Shown piece by piece: positions 1-6,280 of a DNA stretch of 9,634 bases (within the stretch, counting starts at the first letter, position 1; each line of letters opens with the position of its first letter). The translations under genes and the position numbers were made by a program. Origin of the DNA: Chloroflexi bacterium RBG_16_68_14 (GTDB lineage: Bacteria; Chloroflexota; Dehalococcoidia; DSTF01; RBG-16-68-14); the NCBI GenBank assembly GCA_001796995.1, contig MGOB01000082.1, forward strand, positions 13,706 to 23,339. Direction: 5' to 3'. The notes beneath the pieces are model-generated. The model was not told the DNA's origin. It worked only from the letters and a program-made list of their open reading frames with translations, and made no database searches.

Positions 1-1
1 C

Positions 2-70
2 CTCTGCTCGGAGCGGGCGCGCTTCGTCACCGGCGCCGTGATCCCTGTGGTAGGGCAGAGAGAGGTGTGA
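2..70 (+). CDS. Short-chain dehydrogenase/reductase (SDR), C-terminal end only
   Basis: Only the last 22 codons are in the window, ending at TGA 68-70. They read LCSERARFVTGAVIPVVGQR followed by EV. The stretch SERARFVTGAVIPV matches the highly conserved C-terminal segment of SDR oxidoreductases (usual form SDEARFVTGAVIPVDGG), which forms the last beta strand of the Rossmann core and part of the subunit interface. The usual DGG is replaced here by VGQ. The stop is one base before the ATG of the Nudix gene, so the two are probably co-transcribed and translationally coupled. Substrate and catalytic residues cannot be judged because they lie upstream of the window. Confidence 0.72.
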   Translation, partial: LCSERARFVTGAVIPVVGQREV

Positions 71-71
71 G

Positions 72-533
72 ATGCCGCCGCGCTTCCACGTCCACGTCGA
101 CGCCATCGTCCGCCGGGGCGACCAGATCCTGATCATGAAGCGGGCGATGGGCAACATGTCCGGCGCCTGGTACTTCCCCGGCGGCTCCCTGGAGGAGAAC
201 GAGAGCCCGCAGGAGGCGGTGCGCCGCGAGATCCGCGAGGAGACCCAACTGGAGGTGGACGACCTGCGCCTCTTCCGGCTCTGGCGCTACCGCCAGGACG
301 AGTCGACTCCGGCGGTGGGCATCACCTTCACCTGCGCGGTGCCGCTCGACGCCGATCCGCAGATCAACGAGGAGCACGCCGCCGCCCGCTGGGTGGACGT
401 CGCCTACTATCGCCAGCGCTACTTCAACGACGACGTGCTGGCCGCCCTCGCCAGCAGCCCCATCGCCCTCGAGCTGGTGGCCGCGGTGCGGGAGGTGGTG
501 GACGCCTATCTGGCGGAAGGCCCCCACCCCTAG
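72..533 (+). CDS. Nudix hydrolase
   Basis: This 153-residue single-domain protein has a clear Nudix box at residues 38-60: G38, E44, then R52-E53-I-R-E56-E57. The only deviation from GX5EX7REUXEEXGU is Q59 in place of the second glycine. The glutamates bind the divalent metal that activates water for cleavage of a nucleoside diphosphate linked to another moiety. The lead-in WYFPGG (33-38) is typical of the family. The substrate cannot be read from sequence; ADP-ribose, NADH or sugar nucleotides are all possible. The ATG at 72 is supported by a GAGG Shine-Dalgarno at 62-65 and lies one base after the upstream SDR stop, which suggests a shared mRNA. The C-terminal helix (IALELVAAVREVVDA) is repeated in degraded form near 1497-1547. 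Confidence 0.9.
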   Translation: MPPRFHVHVDAIVRRGDQILIMKRAMGNMSGAWYFPGGSLEENESPQEAVRREIREETQLEVDDLRLFRLWRYRQDESTPAVGITFTCAVPLDADPQINEEHAAARWVDVAYYRQRYFNDDVLAALASSPIALELVAAVREVVDAYLAEGPHP

Positions 534-653
534 CCCCAATCCGGGGTCAAGGGTCACGGCCTCCATCCTGCGGAGTGCCTCTATCCCGCATGGATCGCTC
601 CGTCTCCCCCGCAGCGCGTTACGGCAGGCCCCCATGAGCCGTTGTCTTGTGGT

Positions 654-680
654 AGAACAGTTCTGCAAGCCTGTCTTGCA
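654..680 (+). promoter_or_regulatory. Two adjacent palindromes in the leader of the coiled-coil gene
   Basis: AGAAC-A-GTTCT (654-664) is followed directly by TGCAAG-CCTGT-CTTGCA (664-680), a 6-bp inverted repeat whose end touches the Shine-Dalgarno AAAGGGG (680-686). A possible extended -10 element, TGGTAGAAC (650-658), overlaps the first palindrome, but no convincing -35 is seen. The arrangement would suit an operator or a hairpin near the ribosome binding site. The function is inferred only from position and symmetry. Confidence 0.3.
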
Positions 681-694
681 AAGGGGCTGGTGAC

Positions 695-1468
695 ATGGTG
701 CGGGGTGAAGAGTTCGCAGGGGGAGTGGGCTGGTGGCGAGCGGCTGACTCGCCGCCGGAGTGGCTTCCCCCTAAGCGGGCCGTTCCCGGCAGCGGGACGG
801 CAGAGGGGCCGCCGAGATCCCCCCAGGCGCGGGCGCGGGTCCTGTCGGAACTGGGCGCGATCGTCGAGCGGCTGGAGCGAGCGGTCGTCCCGTCGGCCCC
901 GGTCGCCTCCCCGTTCACGCCGGAACCCGAACGACAGGCCGTTGCCCAGCCGGCGGCAGAGGTCCAGCTCGCGCTGCGGGAGTTCAGCCAGCGGCAGGAA
1001 GATGCCCTGAGCCGCCTCGACCAAGTAGCCGAGCGCCTGCTCGCGGCGGTCGACAGGCTCGAACAGCGGCTCAGCGAGCTACCCAGCCCCCTCGAATGGG
1101 AGTACTCGTTACGGGAGCAGGAGATCGCCGCGGAGGGCGAGGCGGGCGTCGCGGAGGAGCGCCGCTTTCAGCCGGGCCGGCAGGCAGTGACCATCATCCT
1201 GGCCCCTGTCCTCGACTTCCAGGGCCTGATGGAGATGCACCGGGCGCTCAGCCGGCTGCCCGCGGCCGAGGGCGCCTCCGTGCTCCGGTTCAGGAACGGC
1301 GAAGCGTCTTTCGCCTTGCTGCTGCGCGCGGGAATGAGCGCCAGCCAGATCGTGGAGACCTTGCGGACGTCCACCGGCCAGCGCCTCCTCATCGAGGAGT
1401 CGAAGCCGGACGCCCAGCGCCTCCGTCTGCGCCTGGCCGCTGAGGGCCGGCGCGACTTCCGTCTGTGA
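695..1468 (+). CDS. Unrecognised protein: coiled coil plus C-terminal alpha/beta domain
   Basis: I do not recognise this 257-residue protein. Residues 1-45 are rich in Pro, Gly and Arg and look disordered. Residues about 86-128 form a charged amphipathic helix with heptad-like Leu/Val spacing (REFSQRQEDALSRLDQVAER), probably a coiled coil. Residues about 163-248 form a compact domain opening with VTIILAPVLDFQGLMEMHRAL and containing two further beta-helix segments (ASVLRFRNGEASFALLL, then SASQIVETL and QRLLIEE). This looks like a ferredoxin-type beta-alpha-beta fold. No signal peptide or membrane segment is visible, so it should be cytoplasmic. The ATG at 695 has AAAGGGG at 680-686 with 8 bases of spacing. 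The gene stands alone, 161 bases after the Nudix gene. A role as an oligomeric scaffold or regulator is possible but not shown. Confidence 0.65.
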   Translation: MVRGEEFAGGVGWWRAADSPPEWLPPKRAVPGSGTAEGPPRSPQARARVLSELGAIVERLERAVVPSAPVASPFTPEPERQAVAQPAAEVQLALREFSQRQEDALSRLDQVAERLLAAVDRLEQRLSELPSPLEWEYSLREQEIAAEGEAGVAEERRFQPGRQAVTIILAPVLDFQGLMEMHRALSRLPAAEGASVLRFRNGEASFALLLRAGMSASQIVETLRTSTGQRLLIEESKPDAQRLRLRLAAEGRRDFRL

Positions 1469-1481
1469 CCGGGCCAGGCCC

Positions 1482-1568
1482 ATAGACCTGCCTGCCATCT
1501 CCCTCGCGTTGGTGCTGGTGACCGCAGTGCGAGAGGTGGTGGAGGCTAACAGTTCGCAGGACCGTTGA
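1482..1568 (+). pseudogene. Remnant of a second Nudix gene (3' end)
   Basis: The frame ending at TGA 1566-1568 reads IDLPAISLALVLVTAVREVV then EANSSQDR. It resembles the C-terminal helix of the Nudix protein at 72-533 (IALELVAAVREVVDA). At the DNA level 1515-1547 matches 474-506 at 28 of 33 bases with no gaps, and four of the five differences are at third codon positions. Just upstream the two differ by an insertion of two codons. There is no start codon, ribosome binding site or Nudix box here, so only a tail survives. The mostly synonymous differences suggest both copies were once translated. Confidence 0.55.
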
Positions 1569-1593
1569 CACCAGGGCGGGGTAGCGCTAGCAT
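1565..1593 (+). promoter_or_regulatory. Sigma70-type promoter of the CoA-transferase gene
   Basis: A perfect -35 hexamer TTGACA (1565-1570) is followed after exactly 17 bases by TAGCAT (1588-1593; 4 of 6 matches to TATAAT). Transcription would start near 1600, giving a leader of about 31 bases with the strong Shine-Dalgarno AAGAGGAGG at 1615-1623. The -35 box overlaps the stop codon of the Nudix remnant. Confidence 0.65.
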
Positions 1594-1630
1594 GCTGCCA
1601 CCTCACCGACTCCGAAGAGGAGGCTTTCTC

Positions 1631-2941
1631 ATGGACTGGCGAAGCGTCTACGCGAAAAAGCTCATGACCCCGGAAGAGGCCGTAGCGACGGTACAATCCG
1701 GCGAGAAGATCCACTTCGGGCTGTTCCAGAGCACGCCGTCGTCCCTGCTCCGAGCCCTCTTCGCCCGCAAAGACGAGCTGGAGGGCGTGCGCATCCACCA
1801 CTCGGTAAGCCCGTTCCTCTGGGCGCAGCCCGGTACCGAGAAGGCGTTCCGCACGCAGTCGTCGTTCGTCACTGCAGCGGATCGCGACGCCACGGCCGCC
1901 GGGCTCGTCGATTACCTGCCCGTCGGCTATTACAACAGCGGCATGTTGCCTCCTGGTTTCGACGAGTACGATACGTTCATGGTGCGGGTGTCACCGCCGG
2001 ACCGTCACGGCTACTGCAGCTTCGGTGCTGCCTTGTGGTTCGGTCGCTCGATGGCCGAGCACTCCCGCCGGGTCGTGGCGGAGGTTGACGAGTCCGCCAT
2101 AAGGACCGGCGGCGACAACTACCTCCATGTCGACCAGATCGAGATCCTGGTCGAGAAGACGGGCGACGATCTGCCGATCCCCGTGCCCGCGCGGACCGAA
2201 GAGGACATCGCCATCACGGAGGTAATCGGGACGCTGGTGGCCAGCGAGCTGGTGCAGGACGGCGACACGCTCCAGATCGGCTTCGGCACCGTATCGGCCG
2301 CGATTGGCGCATACCTGGGGGACAAGCACGATCTGGGCATCCAGACCGAGCTCATTCCTGGCGGTATCCCCACACTGGTGGAGGCCGGCGTGATCAACGG
2401 GAAGTACAAGACGGTGCACCCGAACAAAGTGGTAGGCGCCGCCTTCGCTGCGCTCTCCCCGGAGGAGATGGCGCTGGTTGATGGCAACCCCGCCTACGAG
2501 CTTTACGACTTTACCCACACTGACGACCTGGCGCTGCTGCTCCAGGAGCCGCGCTTTGTCGCCATCAACAACGCGCTGCTGGTCGACCTCGGTGGCAACG
2601 TCTCAGCGGAATCGATCGGGCCCAGGCTCTGGAGCGGCGCCGGCGGACAAACGATCTTCTGCATCGTCGCCTCCTACGCGCCGGCGGGCCGCTCGATCAT
2701 CGTTCTGCCGTCGTCGTCGCTGGTAAAGGGAGAGCGTCGTTCACGCATCGTTCCGATGCTTCCTGAAGGGAGCCAAATCACGGCACAACGGGCGTTCGTG
2801 GATTACGTCGTCACTGAGCATGGGATCGCCACCTTGCACGGCAAGAATCTCCGCGAACGCGCCGGCGAGCTGATCTCCATCGCCCACCCAGATTTCCGTG
2901 CCGAGCTGCGCGACGCAGCCAAAGCCTTCCATCTGATGTAG
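1631..2941 (+). CDS. CoA-transferase / acetyl-CoA hydrolase family protein
   Basis: This 436-residue protein has the usual length and both halves of the acetyl-CoA hydrolase/transferase family (4-hydroxybutyrate CoA-transferase type). It would move CoA between acyl-CoA and a carboxylic acid in the cytoplasm through a glutamyl-CoA intermediate. The likely catalytic residue is E240 in GIQTELIPGG, in the place of the family's HSEM/HTEM motif. Other landmarks are QIGFGTVSAAIG (215-226), SGAGGQ (335-340) and DYVVTEHGIATLHGKNLRER (391-410), followed by ISIAHPDFR. The ATG at 1631 is chosen because AAGAGGAGG lies 7 bases before it and a promoter lies at 1565-1593. The frame is open back to a TTG at 1565, but that codon is inside the -35 box. 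Acyl substrates cannot be told from sequence, and no pathway partner is adjacent. It converges with cofE, leaving 27 bases between them. Confidence 0.9.
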   Translation: MDWRSVYAKKLMTPEEAVATVQSGEKIHFGLFQSTPSSLLRALFARKDELEGVRIHHSVSPFLWAQPGTEKAFRTQSSFVTAADRDATAAGLVDYLPVGYYNSGMLPPGFDEYDTFMVRVSPPDRHGYCSFGAALWFGRSMAEHSRRVVAEVDESAIRTGGDNYLHVDQIEILVEKTGDDLPIPVPARTEEDIAITEVIGTLVASELVQDGDTLQIGFGTVSAAIGAYLGDKHDLGIQTELIPGGIPTLVEAGVINGKYKTVHPNKVVGAAFAALSPEEMALVDGNPAYELYDFTHTDDLALLLQEPRFVAINNALLVDLGGNVSAESIGPRLWSGAGGQTIFCIVASYAPAGRSIIVLPSSSLVKGERRSRIVPMLPEGSQITAQRAFVDYVVTEHGIATLHGKNLRERAGELISIAHPDFRAELRDAAKAFHLM

Positions 2942-2968
2942 GCGCGCCGGCTGGTCGTAGGCCCGTCT

Positions 2969-3739
2969 CTACCGGAACAGGTCCCGCTCCGGGTCGCGCA
3001 GCAGGTCGCGGGCGCTGCCGCAGCCTTTGGGATAGGCGTAGCCGCGCACCAGGGCGGCCGGCAGCCTATCGAGCTTGCCCTGGGCCAGCTCGGCGGCGGC
3101 GGCCAGCTCGTCGGCCACCGCCATCTGGGTCACGCGCAGCTCGTAGCCGGCCGGGTCGTTCTGGCCGGCGTAGTCAAGCAGCGGCAGCATGCCCGCCACG
3201 CCGATCGCGAAGTTCACGTGCCCTTCGCGCCAGGGCCGGCCGAAGGTGTCGGTGATGATCACTGCCACCGAGACGCCCAGTCCTTCCTCGATGCGTCCGC
3301 GGAGCCAGTCGGCCGAGCGGTCCGGGTCCTCAGGCAGGAGCGAGACGGTGCCCAGCCGCTCGACGTTCGAGGAGTCGACGCCGGCGTTGGCGCAGATGAA
3401 GCCGTGCTTCGTCTCGCAGATCATCACCCCGCGGTCCATGCGCACGATGCGCGCGGTCTCCCGCAGCACCACCTCCACCACCCGCGGGTCTTTCTCCCAC
3501 TGCTGGGCGATCTGGCGCGCGAATGGGCCCGGCTCCACCGTCGCCAGGTCGACGATGCGCCCCTCCGCCTTCGAGACGATCTTCTGCGTCACGACGAGCA
3601 CGTCGCCGTCCTCGAGCGCGAGTCCCTGACGCTCCGCAGCGCCGAGGATGAGCGCGGCCAGGTCGTCGCCCGGCCGCACCTCCGGGATGCCCTCGATGCC
3701 GATGATGCGCACCCCTGGGGACGAAGCCTCCGGCGTCAT
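2969..3739 (-). CDS. cofE: Coenzyme F420-0:L-glutamate ligase (CofE), stand-alone
   Basis: The enzyme adds L-glutamate to F420-0 using GTP and a divalent metal, building the gamma-linked tail of F420. The protein is 256 residues, the length of archaeal CofE; the nitroreductase-like extension of actinobacterial FbiB is absent. Family signatures, numbered from the ATG, are DVLVVTQKIVSKAEG (46-60), ETKHGFICANAGVDSSNVER (109-128), IITDTFGRPWREGHVNFAIG (161-180) and VTQMAVADELAAAAELAQGK (203-222). The ATG at 3739-3737 shares one base with the npdG stop. A GTG one codon earlier (3742) is an alternative and would give a 4-base overlap. GGGGGT lies a few bases upstream, so translation is probably coupled to npdG. 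It is the last gene of the operon. Confidence 0.95.
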   Translation of the reverse strand: MTPEASSPGVRIIGIEGIPEVRPGDDLAALILGAAERQGLALEDGDVLVVTQKIVSKAEGRIVDLATVEPGPFARQIAQQWEKDPRVVEVVLRETARIVRMDRGVMICETKHGFICANAGVDSSNVERLGTVSLLPEDPDRSADWLRGRIEEGLGVSVAVIITDTFGRPWREGHVNFAIGVAGMLPLLDYAGQNDPAGYELRVTQMAVADELAAAAELAQGKLDRLPAALVRGYAYPKGCGSARDLLRDPERDLFR

Positions 3740-4395
3740 CACACCCCCACGATGCGCACGCCGGCGAGCGTCTTGTACTTGCGGTTGATGCCGACGAGCA
3801 GCACGGTGATCCCCTCCACGTAGCGGGAGCTGGCCAGCGGCCCGCCGTCGACGGCGCGCACGCCCCGGATCTCCTCGGCCAGCGCCATCACCTGCCGCTT
3901 CGCCTCCGCTGCGTCGGCGCAGACGATGATGTCCTGCTCCAGCGGCACGTCGCCCTCCCAGAGCTTGGCCGCGCCCAGGTTCTGAAAGGCCCCGACCATG
4001 CGGGCGCTTGGCAGCAGCGCCTGCGCCTGCTCCGCCGCCGAGCCCTCCGGCACCGCCGACATCGCCGGCCGGCCGCCATCGAAGAAAAGGGGCACGGCGG
4101 TGCTGATGACGAGCTTGCCGCCAATCGCCTCTCGCAGCGCGGGCAGCGTCTCCGCCTGCGCCGCGAAGGGCACGGTGAGGACGACGACCTCCGCGTCGCG
4201 GGCGGCCTCCGCGTTCTCCAGGCCGCGCACCGTCGCCTTGGGAACGCGCTCAGCCACCTCGCGGGCGGCCGCCTCGGCCCGCTCGCGGCTGCGCGAGCCG
4301 ATGACCACCTCGTGCCCGGCGAGGGCGAACCGATAGGCCAGTCCCTTCCCCTCCGGCCCGGTGCCGCCGATGAAGCCGATTCTCACTGAGTTCAT
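3739..4395 (-). CDS. npdG: NADPH-dependent F420 reductase (F420:NADP oxidoreductase)
   Basis: The enzyme transfers hydride between reduced F420 and NADP in the cytoplasm, linking the F420 pool made by its neighbours to NADPH. The 218-residue protein begins with the Rossmann loop GFIGGTGPEGKG (7-18). GSRSRERA (33-40) after the second strand is the usual 2'-phosphate-binding site that selects NADP over NAD. Further family landmarks are TVPF (74-77), STAVPLFFDGG (98-108), MVGAFQNLGAAKLW (133-146) and the C-terminal VDGGPLASSRYVEGITVLLV (182-201) followed by GINRKYK. The ATG lies 24 bases after the phosphorylase stop with only a weak Shine-Dalgarno. The stop overlaps the cofE start. The sequence is well conserved with no visible defect. 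Confidence 0.92.
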   Translation of the reverse strand: MNSVRIGFIGGTGPEGKGLAYRFALAGHEVVIGSRSRERAEAAAREVAERVPKATVRGLENAEAARDAEVVVLTVPFAAQAETLPALREAIGGKLVISTAVPLFFDGGRPAMSAVPEGSAAEQAQALLPSARMVGAFQNLGAAKLWEGDVPLEQDIIVCADAAEAKRQVMALAEEIRGVRAVDGGPLASSRYVEGITVLLVGINRKYKTLAGVRIVGV

Positions 4396-4419
4396 CCTAT
4401 TCGGCCCGTGGGGTTGGGG

Positions 4420-5208
4420 CTAGCCGCCGCTTCGGGCCGCTCCCAGTGCCGCGAAGCCGCAACGCGCGATGGCGCGCTGGAATTCGGGCATGCTGAAGCC
4501 GACGCGCCACGGCTCGTACAGCTCGTCCGAGATGGCGAGCAGCGCGGCGCAGCCGACCCCTCGGTGCTGGGCGACGGCGTAGAGCGCCGACACCTCCATG
4601 TCCACGGACAGCACGCCCGCATCGCGGTAGGCGGCGATCTTCTCTTTGTGCTCTCGGTAGGGGGCGTCCGTCGTCCAGTGAAGGCCGGCCCGCAGCTCGC
4701 TTGGGTGCTGCCAAGCGGCCCGCAGGGCATCCGCCAGCTCCGGCGTCGCCTGGGCAGGCGCATCCGGCGGCAGGTAATGGTGCGAAGTGCCCTCCTCGCG
4801 CAGCGCCGCCGTGGGCAGAACGACGGAGCCCACGGGTAGGTCATGCTGGAGGCTCCCCGCCGCGCCGACGATGAGGAAGTCCCGCGCGCCGCACGCGATC
4901 ATCTCTTCGGCCAGCATCGCCGCCGCCGACGCGCCGACCGGGAGGGTAAGGAGCGACAAGCTCTCGTCAACCACGAACAGCCGGCGCGGCTCGCCCCACA
5001 TACGCTCCGACGGGCGGGCGCCGTTTCGCTCGGCCAGGTAGCGCGTGAACTGGGGGAAGAAACTGGCGACCACGGTCGGCCGGACACCGATCTCCTCGAT
5101 GCCGATGCCCAGCTCCTCGCAGTAGAGCGCCACCCGGCGCTCCGGCGCCATGTGCGGGTCGCCGTCGAGGTAGAACTGGGGGACGTTGGGCAGCGGCGGG
5201 CCGGCCAT
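4420..5208 (-). CDS. Nucleoside phosphorylase (PNP/UDP family)
   Basis: This 262-residue protein belongs to the NP-I nucleoside phosphorylase family, which cleaves a nucleoside with phosphate to give a base and a (deoxy)ribose 1-phosphate. Landmarks are LPVGASAAAMLAEEMIACGA (89-108), the GAAGSL turn (115-120), LPVGSVVLPTAALREEGTSH (124-143), the ribose-binding segment SVDMEVSALYAVA (201-213) and SDEL (227-230), whose Asp228 is in the place of the family's catalytic Asp. The DMEVSALY form is closer to uridine phosphorylases and archaeal purine/MTA phosphorylases than to MTA/SAH nucleosidase, but the base cannot be fixed. It lies inside the F420 operon, 6 bases after cofD. FO synthesis by radical SAM enzymes releases 5'-deoxyadenosine, so clearing that by-product is one possible job; this is inference. 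The ATG at 5208 has AGGA about 9 bases upstream. Confidence 0.87.
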   Translation of the reverse strand: MAGPPLPNVPQFYLDGDPHMAPERRVALYCEELGIGIEEIGVRPTVVASFFPQFTRYLAERNGARPSERMWGEPRRLFVVDESLSLLTLPVGASAAAMLAEEMIACGARDFLIVGAAGSLQHDLPVGSVVLPTAALREEGTSHHYLPPDAPAQATPELADALRAAWQHPSELRAGLHWTTDAPYREHKEKIAAYRDAGVLSVDMEVSALYAVAQHRGVGCAALLAISDELYEPWRVGFSMPEFQRAIARCGFAALGAARSGG

Positions 5209-5214
5209 GGCGCT

Positions 5215-6159
5215 TCATCCTAGCGCCTCCAGCGTCGCCCTGGCCAGCGCCTCCTTGGCCGCGGCGTCGCGCATGATTGTGTCGGCCATCACCGGCTCCA
5301 GGCCCAGCTCCCGCACGGCCGGCGTCAGCCCTGCATCCTCCCGGTCGAGGACGAAGACCCGCGCCAGGTCTCGATAAAGCCGGGCCACGCCCAGGGCGCT
5401 CACCTCGTGCCCCAGGCCGGCCAGCAGCTCGGCCGCCGGCGGCCGGAGCGACCGCCCGGCGACGATGGGGCTGACCCCGGCCACCCGGTCGCGCCGCGAC
5501 GCCAGCGCCTCGCGCACGCCGGGCAGTGCCAGGATGGGGCCGATGCTGGCGAGCGGGTCGCTGGGGGCGATGAGGATGAATTCAGCCTCTCGCAGCGCCT
5601 CCAGCACGCCCGGCGCCGGACGCGCCCCACCGGCGCCCTCGAAACGCAGGCCCAGCACCCGATCGCGGGCGCCCCGCTGCACCAGGTAGCGCTGGAACGG
5701 GAGCGCGCCCCTGCCCGTCGGCAGGCGCGGCGCCTCCGTCTCCACCACCGTGCGCACGCGGCCGTCCGACATGGGCAGGACCCGCGCGCGCACGCCCAGG
5801 CGCTCGGCCAGCTCCCCCGCCACCTGGGAGGGCGTCGCCCCCTCACGCAGGCGGCGGGTGCGGTAGAGGTGGGTGGCCAGGTCGCGGTCGCCGATCTGGA
5901 ACCAGGTCTCATGGCCGAAGCGGCGCATCGCCTCCAGCCAGCGGAAGGTGTCGCCCCGCACGCCCCAGCCCCGCTCCTCGTCCACGATGCCGCCCAGGGC
6001 GTAGGTGACGATGTCCGGGTCAGGGCTCACGTAGAGGCCGAAGAACTCCTCGTCGTCCCCGGTGTTGACGATGGCGACCACCTCCTCCGGGGGCACCACC
6101 CGCACCAGCCCCTGGAGGAAGCGCGAGCCTCCTACCCCGCCTGAGAGGACAGCGATCAT
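5215..6159 (-). CDS. cofD: 2-phospho-L-lactate transferase (CofD)
   Basis: CofD transfers the phospholactyl (or, in many bacteria, phosphoenolpyruvyl) group from its guanosine-diphosphate carrier to FO, giving F420-0 or dehydro-F420-0. The 314-residue length is normal. Motifs in order are LSGGVGGSRFLQGL (5-18), VNTGDDEEFFGLYVSPDPDI (31-50), GWGVRGDTF (64-72), TWFQIGDRDLATHLYRTRRL (85-104), LPMSD (128-132), APSDPLASIGPIL (198-210) and GVSPI (228-232). At position 201 an Asp replaces the Asn usual in the APSNP motif. The natural donor cannot be decided from sequence. It is the first gene of the operon and its ATG is at 6159. No Shine-Dalgarno precedes the ATG, and the -10 box ends six bases before it. 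cofC and the FO synthase genes must lie elsewhere. Confidence 0.95.
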   Translation of the reverse strand: MIAVLSGGVGGSRFLQGLVRVVPPEEVVAIVNTGDDEEFFGLYVSPDPDIVTYALGGIVDEERGWGVRGDTFRWLEAMRRFGHETWFQIGDRDLATHLYRTRRLREGATPSQVAGELAERLGVRARVLPMSDGRVRTVVETEAPRLPTGRGALPFQRYLVQRGARDRVLGLRFEGAGGARPAPGVLEALREAEFILIAPSDPLASIGPILALPGVREALASRRDRVAGVSPIVAGRSLRPPAAELLAGLGHEVSALGVARLYRDLARVFVLDREDAGLTPAVRELGLEPVMADTIMRDAAAKEALARATLEALG

Positions 6160-6165
6160 CTGACG

Positions 6166-6193
6166 ACTATAGTACCGCCTGTCGTTGTGTCCG
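6166..6193 (-). promoter_or_regulatory. Promoter of the F420 operon, probably giving a leaderless mRNA
   Basis: On the - strand CGGACA (6193-6188; 4 of 6 to TTGACA) is followed after 16 bases by TATAGT (6171-6166; 5 of 6 to TATAAT). Six bases (CGTCAG) separate the -10 box from the A of the cofD ATG at 6159, so the expected start of transcription falls on or next to the start codon. No Shine-Dalgarno is present. This is the TANNNT-N6-ATG layout of leaderless genes. Confidence 0.55.
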
Positions 6194-6214
6194 CCGAAGG
6201 GCAGCGTCTACAAT
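6185..6214 (+). promoter_or_regulatory. Possible divergent promoter for the propeller gene
   Basis: TTGTGT (6185-6190; 3 of 6) and TACAAT (6209-6214; 5 of 6) are 18 bases apart on the + strand. Transcription would begin near 6221, leaving a leader of about 97 bases before the ATG at 6318. The ATG at 6213 overlaps the -10 box, so it is unlikely to be the start of translation if this promoter is used. The -35 boxes of the two divergent promoters overlap. Confidence 0.4.
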
Positions 6215-6263
6215 GAAACTCCGGCACGCCGCCCATCCTACGGAGCGTGTCGGTTGGAAACAA

Positions 6264-6280
6264 GCCCGCAATAGGCGGGC
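6264..6280. repeat. GC-rich hairpin in the leader of the propeller gene
   Basis: GCCCGC-AATAG-GCGGGC is a perfect 6-bp stem with a 5-base loop. It lies between the proposed transcription start and the ATG at 6318. It has no following U-tract, so a terminator is doubtful. It may be another dispersed palindromic repeat or a leader structure. Confidence 0.4.

Noticed and set aside
526..547. Terminator after the Nudix gene (ACCCC with GGGGT, or CCCC with GGGG)
   Set aside because: Stems of only 4-5 bp, no U-tract, and half of one version lies inside the coding region.
655..663. LexA/SOS box at GAACAGTTC
   Set aside because: The GAAC and GTTC halves are separated by one base rather than the four bases of the GAAC-N4-GTTC box, and the downstream gene is not a repair gene.
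711..1560. Direct repeat AGTTCGCAGG at 711-720 and 1551-1560 as target-site duplication around the coiled-coil gene
   Set aside because: A 10-base match is expected many times by chance in a window of this size, and the first copy lies inside the coding region rather than at its border.
1565..1630. Longer N-terminus of the CoA-transferase starting at TTG 1565
   Set aside because: The TTG is part of a perfect -35 box, the extra 22 residues do not look like the family, and the ATG at 1631 has an excellent Shine-Dalgarno.
2942..2968. Terminator between the CoA-transferase gene and cofE
   Set aside because: The 27-base gap holds a short GGCGCGCC palindrome at its left edge but no stem-loop of useful length.
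5407..6144. Long open frames opposite cofD, the epimerase and cofE (for example 5407-6144, 8083-9099 and 3218-3823 on the + strand)
   Set aside because: They are antisense to strongly conserved genes, have Arg/Ala/His-rich translations and no recognisable domain, as expected for GC-rich shadow frames.
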